From positions 984,433 through 1,048,432 of the forward strand of contig NZ_LYPC01000027.1 of NCBI RefSeq assembly GCF_001700435.1: a stretch of 64,000 nt of DNA. Reading direction: 5' to 3'. This document shows, piece by piece, positions 18,800 to 27,094 of this stretch (positions are counted from its first letter, which is position 1; each line of letters starts with the position of its first letter). The notes beneath the pieces were generated by a model that was not told the origin of the DNA, ran no database searches, and was given only the letters and a program-made list of their open reading frames with translations. The translations under genes and the position numbers were made by a program. The stretch comes from Paenibacillus pectinilyticus (GTDB lineage Bacteria; Bacillota; Bacilli; Paenibacillales; NBRC-103111).

Positions 18800-19933
18800 A
18801 TGAAAATAGGTGTGATTGGCTATGGCAAGAGGATTGGGAACGTCATTAGTGAAGTACTGAAGGCAGATGCGGACTGCCGGATAACAGCGATTGTAGATGT
18901 ACGTAAGGATGAGATTAAAGCTCAGTTGGATGAGCGAGGCTGGAAGGATATCACCTATTATGAAACGCCAGAACAGATGCTAGCATCTGAGCAATTAGAT
19001 GGTGCCATGATCGGCACGCGCTGTAATCTACATACGACAATGGGATTGAAGGTATTTAAGCATCATCTTCCGCTCTATCTGGAAAAGCCGGTAGCCACCA
19101 ATTATGAAGATCTGCTTCGTTTAAAACAGGGCTATGAAGCAGCAGCGTCTCCTGTTGTGGTTTCCTTCCCGTTAAGGGCGACGTCCATTGTGGAGCTGGT
19201 CAAGGAAATCATTCAGTCTGGTAAAATAGGTACGGTTGAGCACGTGCAAGCGATTAATAATGTGCCATACGGCCGTGTTTATTTTCAAGATTGGTATCGT
19301 GATGAGGAAGTCACTGGCGGGCTTTTCCTGCAAAAGGCAACGCATGATTTTGACTATATCCAATTTGTGCTGGGACAGAATCCGATCAATGTAGCTGCGA
19401 TGACCTCTAAGCAAATATTCAAGGGCAATAAATCTGCTGGGCTCAAATGTGTGGATTGTGAAGATAATCGAACGTGCTTAGAGAGTACCGTTACGTTTAC
19501 AGATGATACTGACCCGAGCTGGCAATATTGCTGCTATGCGGAGGATACAGGGAATGAGGATTCTGGAAGCGCTCTTTTCCGATATAAAAGCGGTATGCAC
19601 ATGTCATACTCTCAGAATTTCTTTATCCGCAAGGGCGCCGCTGCTCGTGGTGCGCGTTTCATGGGGTATAAAGGGACAGTTGAATTTGATTTCTATAGCG
19701 GACAAGTGAAAGTATATATGCACCATACCGCTCGTGTCGAAACGTATGACCTTGCAGCTGGAAGTAATCATTTTGGCGGCGACGAGAAACTGGCGCGTAA
19801 TTTCATCGAGATCATGAAGGGGAAAGCGAGTTCCATTTCTACGCTTGATGATGGATTGTTGAGCGCTTTGATGTGTATGAAAGCACAGGAGTCCGCACAA
19901 ACGGGTACGTTTCAAGATTTGGTCTGGACATAG
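18800..19933 (+). CDS. Gfo/Idh/MocA-family NAD(P)-dependent oxidoreductase
   Basis: The product has 377 residues. The Rossmann motif is 'GVIGYGKRIGNVIS' at the N-terminus, and 'LEKPVATNYED' (about 94-104) carries the family's catalytic lysine. The family oxidises or reduces sugars and cyclitols. An odd point is a Cys-rich insertion, 'KCVDCEDNRTCLES', in the substrate domain, which could bind a metal. GAGGGGGAG precedes the ATG. The DUF4091 gene follows 41 bases later and is probably cotranscribed. Substrate unknown. Confidence 0.85.
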   Translation: MKIGVIGYGKRIGNVISEVLKADADCRITAIVDVRKDEIKAQLDERGWKDITYYETPEQMLASEQLDGAMIGTRCNLHTTMGLKVFKHHLPLYLEKPVATNYEDLLRLKQGYEAAASPVVVSFPLRATSIVELVKEIIQSGKIGTVEHVQAINNVPYGRVYFQDWYRDEEVTGGLFLQKATHDFDYIQFVLGQNPINVAAMTSKQIFKGNKSAGLKCVDCEDNRTCLESTVTFTDDTDPSWQYCCYAEDTGNEDSGSALFRYKSGMHMSYSQNFFIRKGAAARGARFMGYKGTVEFDFYSGQVKVYMHHTARVETYDLAAGSNHFGGDEKLARNFIEIMKGKASSISTLDDGLLSALMCMKAQESAQTGTFQDLVWT

Positions 19934-19974
19934 AGAAAATAACTACAAGACGACACAGAAAGGAGATGCGATGA

Positions 19975-21645
19975 ATGAGTTCTCAACTTATATTTCAAAC
20001 CCGATGTTTAAGCTCCTTATCCAAAGTTTTTGCAGATGAGGCTCCGCTTGAAGCGCCTTACACACATGCAACAGCTTTAAGAGGAGAGCAATTTGCTTTT
20101 CAAGTTGCTTATACGTCCAACAAGTTGTTGAAAAACATAGCGGTAGATGTCGTGTCGACGCTTGGACTTCCTTTTACAATCCGAACCGTTGGTCTGGTGC
20201 CTTCCGAAATGCCATGCTATGCAGATCATGATGCGCAGGTACTTCGCACAGGGCCGGGCTTGTACCCAGATCCCTTGTATCCTCTTGATGAGATGGGGGT
20301 AACAGCGCTACCAGGTCAATGGCGTTCCTTATGGATCAACGTAGAACTGAATGCTAGAGTTCCCGCTGGGTCCTATGCGCTGAAGGTGATGCTGACCTCT
20401 GATGAAGGGGAGCCGCTAGGCGAAGAAGTGCTAGAGCTTACGGTGCTTGCAGCAGCGCTTCCGAAGCAGAAACTGCTCCATACGGAATGGTTTCACACGG
20501 ATTGCATCGCGACGTATTACCAGGTGGATGTGTTTAGTGAAGAACATTGGCGGCTAATCGGAGCGTTTATCGAGACAGCAGTCAAACATGGCATCAATAT
20601 GATACTAACTCCGATTTTCACACCGCCGCTTGATACGGCCATTGGTGGAGAGCGGCCAACCGTGCAACTAATCGGTGTTGAAATTGAAGATGGCAGCATC
20701 GAGGGGGATAGGGTATATCATTTTGACTATAGGAAGCTGGAGAGATGGGTTGCGCTTTGCCAAAGCAAGGGAGTCGAATACTTCGAAATCTCCCATTTAT
20801 TTACCCAATGGGGAGCCAAACATACGCCCAAGATTATGGCTACTTATCAAGGTGAAGAGCAGCGAATATTTGGCTGGGATACCGATGCTTCGGGTGAAGC
20901 GTATGCGAATTTCCTTGGACAACTTCTCCCTGATCTTGATCGCGTTCTTCGTAAACTGGGCATCGCCTCCTGCACCTATTTCCATGTGTCAGATGAGCCC
21001 TTACAGGAGCATTTGGAGACGTACAAGAACGCGAGCGATCTAGTTAAGAAACTGCTTCCTCCTGACTATCCGATCATCGATGCGTTGACAGAGATTTCGT
21101 ACTATGAACAGGGGATTGTTCAAAAACCGATTCCGTCTAATGATCATATCGGTCCTTTCTTAGAAGCGGGAATACCTGATCTATGGACGTACTATTGTTG
21201 TGCTCAGTACAAGGATGTATCCAATCGTTTCTTCAACATGCCTTCAGCCCGAAATCGTGTGATCGGTCTTCAGCTGTATAAGTTTGGTATCCAAGGCTTC
21301 CTTCATTGGGGTTATAACTTTTATTACGCCCAGTATGCGGTGAAACAGCTTGATCCGTTCAAAGTGACAGATGCCTTACACGCGTTCCCTTCTGGCGATA
21401 GCTTTCTGGTTTATCCAGGCGAAGAGGGGCCCATCGAATCGATTCGTCTCGAAGTATTCTATGAAGCGCTGCAGGACATGCGTGCCCTGCAACTGTTGGA
21501 GTCGTTCATCGGCAAGGAAAGAACAGTTGCCTTGATAGAAGAAGGCTTAGCAGAACCGTTAACATTCTCGGTCTATCCGCATAGTACCGCGTGGATGCTG
21601 GATGTGAGAGAGCGAATTAATGAGGCGATTGCAGCCTGTAGTTGA
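19975..21645 (+). CDS. DUF4091-type glycoside hydrolase-like protein
   Basis: The product has 556 residues. An N-terminal beta-sandwich-like region (about 1-150) is followed by a TIM-barrel-like region with conserved acidic loops such as 'YFHVSDEPLQEH', and then a C-terminal part with 'GDSFLVYPG' and 'SIRLEVFYEALQDMRAL', which is characteristic of DUF4091 proteins. No signal peptide is present. AAGGAG precedes ATG 19975; the overlapping ATG at 19971 is out of frame. It probably acts on a sugar derivative together with the preceding oxidoreductase. No activity is claimed. Confidence 0.75.
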   Translation: MSSQLIFQTRCLSSLSKVFADEAPLEAPYTHATALRGEQFAFQVAYTSNKLLKNIAVDVVSTLGLPFTIRTVGLVPSEMPCYADHDAQVLRTGPGLYPDPLYPLDEMGVTALPGQWRSLWINVELNARVPAGSYALKVMLTSDEGEPLGEEVLELTVLAAALPKQKLLHTEWFHTDCIATYYQVDVFSEEHWRLIGAFIETAVKHGINMILTPIFTPPLDTAIGGERPTVQLIGVEIEDGSIEGDRVYHFDYRKLERWVALCQSKGVEYFEISHLFTQWGAKHTPKIMATYQGEEQRIFGWDTDASGEAYANFLGQLLPDLDRVLRKLGIASCTYFHVSDEPLQEHLETYKNASDLVKKLLPPDYPIIDALTEISYYEQGIVQKPIPSNDHIGPFLEAGIPDLWTYYCCAQYKDVSNRFFNMPSARNRVIGLQLYKFGIQGFLHWGYNFYYAQYAVKQLDPFKVTDALHAFPSGDSFLVYPGEEGPIESIRLEVFYEALQDMRALQLLESFIGKERTVALIEEGLAEPLTFSVYPHSTAWMLDVRERINEAIAACS

Positions 21646-21693
21646 TTAGTAATAAGCACCTTCCAACGAACTTGGAAACGAGTAAATACCCCG

Positions 21694-21736
21694 AAATAAG
21701 CTGTCGCCTATCTAAAGGGAGACGGCTTATTTTTTG
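21694..21736 (+). terminator. Hairpin terminator
   Basis: AAATAAGCTGTC pairs with GACGGCTTATTT (one G-U pair) and is followed by a T-run. It ends the oxidoreductase and DUF4091 transcript just before the LysR promoter. Confidence 0.8.
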
Positions 21737-21739
21737 TTG

Positions 21740-21768
21740 TTGACACTTACTGGGAGTTGATTTATAGT
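21740..21768 (+). promoter_or_regulatory. Promoter of the LysR regulator gene
   Basis: TTGACA at 21740-21745 and TATAGT at 21763-21768 are exactly 17 bases apart, a near-consensus sigma-A promoter directly after the upstream terminator. Confidence 0.75.
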
Positions 21769-21779
21769 TATAACAACCT

Positions 21780-21809
21780 TAAACCAAGTTAGTTTATCGG
21801 AATTATAAG
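21780..21809 (+). promoter_or_regulatory. CymR-like operator upstream of the LysR gene
   Basis: TAAACC (21780-21785), 13 bases, then GGAATT (21799-21804). CymR sites of Bacillus are described as a TAA-type half followed by GGAATT. The 11-mer GGAATTATAAG here is repeated exactly before the transporter operon at 22833. It lies downstream of the -10, where a repressor would block transcription. Binding is inferred. Confidence 0.5.
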
Positions 21810-21843
21810 TTTTAATTATATGGTCTTTAAATGGGGTGATCTT

Positions 21844-22740
21844 GTGAACATTGAGAATATCGAAGCATTCGTTTATGTGATTCATTATGGCAGCTTTAAC
21901 AAAGCAGCAGAAATCCTCTTTTTATCTCAACCTTCCGTTACAGCACGCATACAATCCCTTGAAAGGGAGCTGGACAGCCGTTTGTTCGAGCGGGTCGGGA
22001 AACAGATTTCACTGACAGATGAGGGGAAGAAGTTTCTCCCTTATGCCCAGCAACTGCTGCAAACTTTTCAGAAAAGTAAAATTGAATTGAAGCAAAAACG
22101 AACTCTGCCGAACGAGTTGCGTGTGGGGTGTACGGTATCAGTTTCCAACTACATCATGCCTACCATCATTCCAAAGCTTAAACAGAAGTATCCAGATGTG
22201 AAGTATAAGCTGACAACAGCTCCCTCAGAAGAAATTATTAACAAAGTATTGAGCCGCGAGTTAGATGTAGGCTTTGTTCGCAATATCAGTCATCCGAATT
22301 TGCTCTCGGCCAAGGCGTATGAAGATCCTATTCGACTCTATGTATACGAGGGGCATCCCTTTATTGGAAAAGACTCGCTGTCTATTGATGAGATTGGTGA
22401 GTATCCACTCGTTTTCTTCGAATGCGGATCCCTCGACTGGATGCGAATTCATCGCTTATTTGCCAGCATGAGCCAGCCGCCGAATATTGAATTTCAGACC
22501 GACACGCTCGAAACAGCGAAGAAATTAGTGTTGAGCCGAGTTGGCATTGCTTTTCTGCCCAGTCTGTGTGTCGAACAAGAAGTTAAAGAAAAGAAGTTGT
22601 TTCCTATCCATTTTCAAGAAGTTTCCGGCATTTCACTACAAACAAACATGATTGCCCTGAACGGAGAGAACGGCTTATGGTTCAATCATGCTTTAGATTT
22701 ATGTAAAGGGATCGCCCAATCGATTCAAGATCAAATTTGA
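21844..22740 (+). CDS. LysR-family regulator, YtlI-like
   Basis: The product has 298 residues from a GTG with GGGGTGAT ahead; an ATG eight codons upstream is a less typical start. The N-terminal winged helix-turn-helix is clear ('GSFNKAAEILFLSQPSVTARIQSLE'), followed by the two-lobed effector domain from about residue 88. In B. subtilis the LysR protein YtlI sits next to, and activates, the ytmI operon for S-modified cysteine use. This gene has the same place and orientation before a homologous operon, so it probably activates it. A CymR-like site lies in its own leader. Confidence 0.88.
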   Translation: MNIENIEAFVYVIHYGSFNKAAEILFLSQPSVTARIQSLERELDSRLFERVGKQISLTDEGKKFLPYAQQLLQTFQKSKIELKQKRTLPNELRVGCTVSVSNYIMPTIIPKLKQKYPDVKYKLTTAPSEEIINKVLSRELDVGFVRNISHPNLLSAKAYEDPIRLYVYEGHPFIGKDSLSIDEIGEYPLVFFECGSLDWMRIHRLFASMSQPPNIEFQTDTLETAKKLVLSRVGIAFLPSLCVEQEVKEKKLFPIHFQEVSGISLQTNMIALNGENGLWFNHALDLCKGIAQSIQDQI

Positions 22741-22755
22741 TTTCTTGATATCTAT

Positions 22756-22770
22756 ATAGAAAAACTCTAT
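22756..22770 (+). promoter_or_regulatory. Candidate LysR binding site
   Basis: ATAGA-N5-TCTAT is a perfect 15-base dyad. It is centred about 50 bases upstream of a TATAAT (22811-22816) with no good -35 element, the usual layout of a LysR-activated promoter. Confidence 0.45.
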
Positions 22771-22810
22771 TATCCAGTTTCGGATTAGGATGATAAATTA
22801 AATGCATAGC

Positions 22811-22843
22811 TATAATTCATACAAAACAAGTAGGAATTATAAG
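22811..22843 (+). promoter_or_regulatory. -10 element and CymR-like operator of the sulfur operon
   Basis: TATAAT at 22811-22816 overlaps TAATTC (22813-22818), which is followed 14 bases later by GGAATT (22833-22838). TATAATTC and GAATTATA also form an inverted repeat with a 15-base spacer. GGAATTATAAG (22833-22843) is identical to the copy in the LysR leader. Confidence 0.5.
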
Positions 22844-22877
22844 GATTAAAACATACAAAACAATGGAGGGGTTCACA

Positions 22878-23759
22878 ATGAAACAATTCACAACACTTGC
22901 AGTAACAACAGTAGCTTTAGCTTTGGTAGTAGCAGGATGCGGTTCCAAAAGCGAGACAACGAATGCATCCCCTAAGGCTGCTGCAGATAGCACGAAAGCA
23001 CCAGTCGCAAGTGCAGCGGCAACAACAGCACCCGTGAAAGTTAAAAAAATTGTCGTAGGCACAGGCACACAGTTTCCGAACGTGGCTTTCCTTGACAAAG
23101 ACGGTAAATTAACCGGGTATGACATTGAATTGGTGAAAGAGCTAGATAAACGATTGCCTGAATATGAATTTGAGTTTAAAACAATGGATTTCGCTAACCT
23201 GCTTCTTAGCTTAGAAACAAACAAGATCGACTTCGTTGCTCATGAAATTGAGAAGAACAAAGAGCGTGAAGAGAAATACCTGTTCAACAACGAGCCTTAT
23301 GCGTATTGGAAAACGAAGGTCATTGTTGCCAAAGATAACACAACCGTGAAATCGATCGATGATCTAAAAGGTAAAAAGGCTTTAACAACGGCAACGAGCG
23401 CAGAAGCGACATTGTTGGAGAACTACAATAAAACGCACGACAATGCGATCAAAATTGTTTATCAAAGCGGCGCTGCGAACGATCTAGTGAATCAGCTGAC
23501 AACCGGGCGTGCGGATGGGGCGCTTGGCGCAGATTTCTTACTTCCGTTGCTTGATCCACAAAGCAAATTAACAGCAGTTGGGCCGATTATTGATGAGGCA
23601 GAAGTACGCTTCTTATTCCGCAAAAACGATAAAGACGGGCAAGAGCTGGCCGATAAAATCGACGTGGCGTTGAAGGCTATCAAAGCCGATGGAACACTTT
23701 CGAAGTTAAGCACACAGTGGTTGGGCGGAGACTTCACGAAAAAAGACGACGCGAAATAG
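22878..23759 (+). CDS. Amino-acid ABC transporter binding lipoprotein, TcyJ/TcyK-like
   Basis: The product has 293 residues. The lipoprotein signal ends in 'LVVAGC' (Cys21), with an Ala/Thr/Lys linker to about 57. The remainder is a family 3 solute-binding domain ('VGTGTQFPNVAFLDKDGKLTGYDIELVKEL'). ATGGAGGGG precedes ATG 22878. It is first in an operon with two permeases and an ATPase. Cystine or S-substituted cysteines are the likely ligands, by analogy to TcyJ/TcyK and YxeM and from the downstream enzymes. Confidence 0.9.
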   Translation: MKQFTTLAVTTVALALVVAGCGSKSETTNASPKAAADSTKAPVASAAATTAPVKVKKIVVGTGTQFPNVAFLDKDGKLTGYDIELVKELDKRLPEYEFEFKTMDFANLLLSLETNKIDFVAHEIEKNKEREEKYLFNNEPYAYWKTKVIVAKDNTTVKSIDDLKGKKALTTATSAEATLLENYNKTHDNAIKIVYQSGAANDLVNQLTTGRADGALGADFLLPLLDPQSKLTAVGPIIDEAEVRFLFRKNDKDGQELADKIDVALKAIKADGTLSKLSTQWLGGDFTKKDDAK

Positions 23760-23798
23760 TTTCTATTCTATGACTCTAAGAGAGGTGAGATCGCCATC

Positions 23799-24575
23799 AT
23801 GGCCAACCAATTCGATATCACCTATGTATTTGATTTCTTACCAAAATTACTGAGTTACATTCATATCTCGCTATTCATTGTTGCTTGTTCGATGTTGCTG
23901 GGGATCGTCTTTGGATTTCTCATCGCGCTCCCCCGGCTCTACCAAATACCGGTGGTGCAAAGGTTATCACAAATCTATGTCTCCTTTTTTCGTGGAACAC
24001 CGATCCTGATCCAGCTGTTCCTCATCTATTACGGGCTTCCTGAAATATTGAAGACGATACATGTGGATGTGTCAAAAGCACCTGTATTAACCTTTGTTAT
24101 TCTTACCTTTGCACTCCATTCGGGTGCTTACATCTCGGAAGTCATTCGTGCAGCAGTTAAAGCAGTCGATAAAGGTCAGGTGGAGGCTGCGTATTCCGTT
24201 GGCATGACAGGTTATCAAGCTTTTACACGAATCATTATGCCGCAAGCATTAGCCATTTCACTTCCGAATTTTACAAACTTGCTCATAGCGAATTTGAAAG
24301 ATACATCACTCGCCTTCTCTCTAGGAGCGATGGAGTTGATGGGGAAAGCACAGACGCTTGGCGCGGCAACCCAGCATTTTATGGAAACCTATATTTCGCT
24401 TTCAATCATTTACTTCATCATCTGTTTTGGACTAGAGAAGCTCTTTATGTATGTGGAGAAACGACTGCTTCAGCACGAGCAACCGCTTGTGACCGAAGAA
24501 CGTCAACCACTCTCACGCCGCTGGTTCAAAGGAATATGGTCCACCCAGCCGGATAAAGGGGGCTTTCAAGCATGA
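23799..24575 (+). CDS. Amino-acid ABC transporter permease, TcyL-like
   Basis: The product has 258 residues with about five membrane segments in the HisM-type fold. The EAA loop is 'VEAAYSVGMTGYQAFTRIIMPQAL'. A C-terminal tail of about 30 charged residues follows. AGAGGTGAG precedes the start. Its last codon overlaps the next permease gene by 4 bases (ATGA), so the two halves of the channel are translated together. Confidence 0.9.
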   Translation: MANQFDITYVFDFLPKLLSYIHISLFIVACSMLLGIVFGFLIALPRLYQIPVVQRLSQIYVSFFRGTPILIQLFLIYYGLPEILKTIHVDVSKAPVLTFVILTFALHSGAYISEVIRAAVKAVDKGQVEAAYSVGMTGYQAFTRIIMPQALAISLPNFTNLLIANLKDTSLAFSLGAMELMGKAQTLGAATQHFMETYISLSIIYFIICFGLEKLFMYVEKRLLQHEQPLVTEERQPLSRRWFKGIWSTQPDKGGFQA

Positions 24576-25282
24576 GTATCGATCCTGGTTTCATATGGAC
24601 GGCCTTTGTGCAATTGCTGTCCGCACTGCCTAACACACTGTTGATTACCGTTGTTTCCGTCTTTTTCGGATTCTTGATAGGGGCATCCGTAGCTTTAATC
24701 CGACTATATCGAGTGCCTTACATTCATTATCTCGCGACGGCTTACGTGACTTTTGTTCGAGGTACACCGATGCTCATGCATCTGTTGCTCATTTATTTCG
24801 GTTTGCCGATGATCATTGATGGCATTTCCGTTGCGATGGGCTGGAGCTTCCGCGCTGTCTCGATTCCGATGATTGGTTTTGCCTTTCTTTCTTTCTCAAT
24901 CACAGCAGGTGCGTACCTGTCAGAGGTTGTGCGATCGGGGATTGTCGCCATTAATCGCGGTCAGATTGAAGCGGCTTACTCCATCGGAATGACCACGCCA
25001 CAAGCGCTGCGCCGCATCATTTTGCCACAAGCACTCGCCGTGAGTTTACCGAACTTATCCAATACCCTAATCGGCATGCTGCATGGGTCGACACTGGCTT
25101 TCACCGTATCGGTTGTCGAAATTAATGCAAAGGCACAAATTGTTGCTACAACGAACTGGAAATTTTTCGAAGCTTATATCGCGGCCGCGCTGCTTTTCTG
25201 GGGAATTACCTTCCTGATCGAACGAGCAACAGGCTTACTAGAGAAACGAATCAATCTGTATAACCGAGGTGGCGTATCATGA
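24572..25282 (+). CDS. Amino-acid ABC transporter permease, TcyM-like
   Basis: The product has 236 residues of the same polar amino-acid permease family as the preceding gene. The EAA loop is 'IEAAYSIGMTTPQALRRIILPQAL'. The two are paralogous along most of their length and probably form a heterodimer. ATGA overlaps link it to the genes on both sides. Confidence 0.9.
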   Translation: MSIDPGFIWTAFVQLLSALPNTLLITVVSVFFGFLIGASVALIRLYRVPYIHYLATAYVTFVRGTPMLMHLLLIYFGLPMIIDGISVAMGWSFRAVSIPMIGFAFLSFSITAGAYLSEVVRSGIVAINRGQIEAAYSIGMTTPQALRRIILPQALAVSLPNLSNTLIGMLHGSTLAFTVSVVEINAKAQIVATTNWKFFEAYIAAALLFWGITFLIERATGLLEKRINLYNRGGVS

Positions 25283-26031
25283 TTCAAATGACGAATATCA
25301 CGAAATCGTTCGGAAAGAACGAGGTACTGAAGGGGATTAACCTGACAGTGCAAAAAGGGGAAGTCGTTTGTATTCTTGGCCCCAGCGGTTCCGGGAAAAC
25401 AACCCTCCTGCGCTGCATGAATTATTTGGAGAAGCCAAATAACGGCGAGGTGACGATAGGCAAATTCACGGTGAATTATAAGCGTCCTACCAAAGATGAG
25501 ATCCATACGCTACGTCAGAAAACAGCGATGGTGTTTCAGCATTACAATCTTTTCAAACATAAAACCGTACTGGAAAATGTCATGGAAGGACTCGTCATTG
25601 TTCAGAAGCAGTCCAAAGAGAAAGCGAGAGACATTAGTGTCAAGGTGCTTGAAAAAGTTGGTTTAGCGAGTAAGCTGGATGCTTATCCGAGTCAACTCTC
25701 CGGCGGACAACAGCAGCGTGTGGGTATTGCACGAGCACTAGCCTTGAATCCAGAAGTCATCTTATTCGATGAACCGACTTCAGCTTTAGATCCTGAACTT
25801 GTTGGTGAAGTCCTGGATGTGATTCAGAAGATTGCCAAAGAAGGCATCACGATGATAATTGTTACCCATGAAATGGGTTTTGCCCGTGAAGTCGCTAATC
25901 ATGTGGTGTTTATGGATGAAGGTGTGATCGTCGAAGAAGGCAATCCGAGGGAGATTTTCGGCAATGCCAAAGAAGAACGGACAAAGCAATTTCTCAAGCG
26001 TATTACGCCCGAGTGGAGTTACAACATATAG
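25279..26031 (+). CDS. Amino-acid ABC transporter ATPase, TcyN-like
   Basis: The product has 250 residues. Walker A is 'GPSGSGKT' (34-41), the signature is 'LSGGQQQR' (140-147), Walker B is 'ILFDEP' (161-166), and the switch histidine is in 'IIVTHEMGF'. This is the energy-coupling subunit of the importer. It starts within the end of the second permease gene (ATGA). Confidence 0.93.
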   Translation: MIQMTNITKSFGKNEVLKGINLTVQKGEVVCILGPSGSGKTTLLRCMNYLEKPNNGEVTIGKFTVNYKRPTKDEIHTLRQKTAMVFQHYNLFKHKTVLENVMEGLVIVQKQSKEKARDISVKVLEKVGLASKLDAYPSQLSGGQQQRVGIARALALNPEVILFDEPTSALDPELVGEVLDVIQKIAKEGITMIIVTHEMGFAREVANHVVFMDEGVIVEEGNPREIFGNAKEERTKQFLKRITPEWSYNI

Positions 26032-26065
26032 CAGGAAGTCATGAAACGAAATGGAGTGTAGGGAC

Positions 26066-27076
26066 ATGGGGATAAAACTGAGTATTTTGGATCAAAGTGT
26101 CGTTTTTCCAGGAGAGACAGCTTACGATGCATTTCAGCATACAGTTGAACTTGTGCAGAAAGCCGAATCATTGGATTATCACCGATTCTGGGTGTCAGAG
26201 CATCATGATTCCGAGCAGGTAGCGGGATCTTCGCCAGAGGTTTTAATCTCACATCTACTAGCTAAAACCGAGCGCATACGCATTGGCTCTGGCGGTATTA
26301 TGCTCCAACATTACAGCCCCTATAAGGTGGCGGAGAACTTTAATGTACTTGCTACACTGGCGCCAGGCAGAGTTGATCTGGGTATAGGCCGTGCGCCTGG
26401 TGGACTTCCACGCTCAACCAAAGCTTTACAGCAAGGTATAACAGAAGCTGCCACATTGGCAGAAAAATTAAATGATCTGCAGCAATTTGTACGAAATGAC
26501 CTGCATGCCGAGCATCCATTGAAAGGCCTGCGCGTTTCACCTATTCCGCCAACACCTGTAGACATTTATGTCCTCGGAGCAAGCAGCGCGAGTGCGCAAT
26601 CGGCAGCGGAATCCGGTTTGCCTTACGTATTTGCCCAATTCATTAATGGCGATCAATCAATTGCTGAAGCGGCTTTCGAAGCGTATCACGCACATTTTAA
26701 TTCGGATAAAGGGACTCGACCTCAGTTGCTTCTCGCACTTTCCTTAATCGTTGCGGATTCAGAGGAAGAGGCAAACGAGCTTGCAGGCGAATATAAGAAT
26801 GTCAAAATCCATTTGGAAAATGGTAAGACGTTAACTGTAGGCACGCTGGAACAAGCCGAAGAGTACGGCCGCCAAACGCAGGCTAAGTTTACGGTTGAAG
26901 AGAAGCAAGCTGAAATTACACGCGGGACCAAAGAAACAGTACGTCAGAAACTGCTTGAACTCCAGCAAAAATATAGCATTGATGAATTTATCGTAACAAC
27001 ATCTGTGAAAGATTTTAGCAAACGTCTGCGCTCCTTTGAGCTGTTAAGTGAAGCATTCGCAGAATCATTGGTATAG
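26066..27076 (+). CDS. Luciferase-like flavin monooxygenase, YtmO-like
   Basis: The product has 336 residues from ATG 26066, with GGAGTG seven bases upstream. 'LSILDQSVVFPGETAYDAFQ' and 'RFWVSEHHDSEQVAGSSPEV' are typical of the single-component bacterial luciferase-like group that includes YtmO. 'GVGRAPGG'-like phosphate loop: 'LGIGRAPGGLPRS'. YtmO is encoded at the same place in the B. subtilis ytmI operon. A role in oxidising an S-substituted cysteine derivative with reduced flavin is inferred. Confidence 0.88.
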   Translation: MGIKLSILDQSVVFPGETAYDAFQHTVELVQKAESLDYHRFWVSEHHDSEQVAGSSPEVLISHLLAKTERIRIGSGGIMLQHYSPYKVAENFNVLATLAPGRVDLGIGRAPGGLPRSTKALQQGITEAATLAEKLNDLQQFVRNDLHAEHPLKGLRVSPIPPTPVDIYVLGASSASAQSAAESGLPYVFAQFINGDQSIAEAAFEAYHAHFNSDKGTRPQLLLALSLIVADSEEEANELAGEYKNVKIHLENGKTLTVGTLEQAEEYGRQTQAKFTVEEKQAEITRGTKETVRQKLLELQQKYSIDEFIVTTSVKDFSKRLRSFELLSEAFAESLV

Positions 27077-27094
27077 AGGCAAGGAGGAGTAAGG

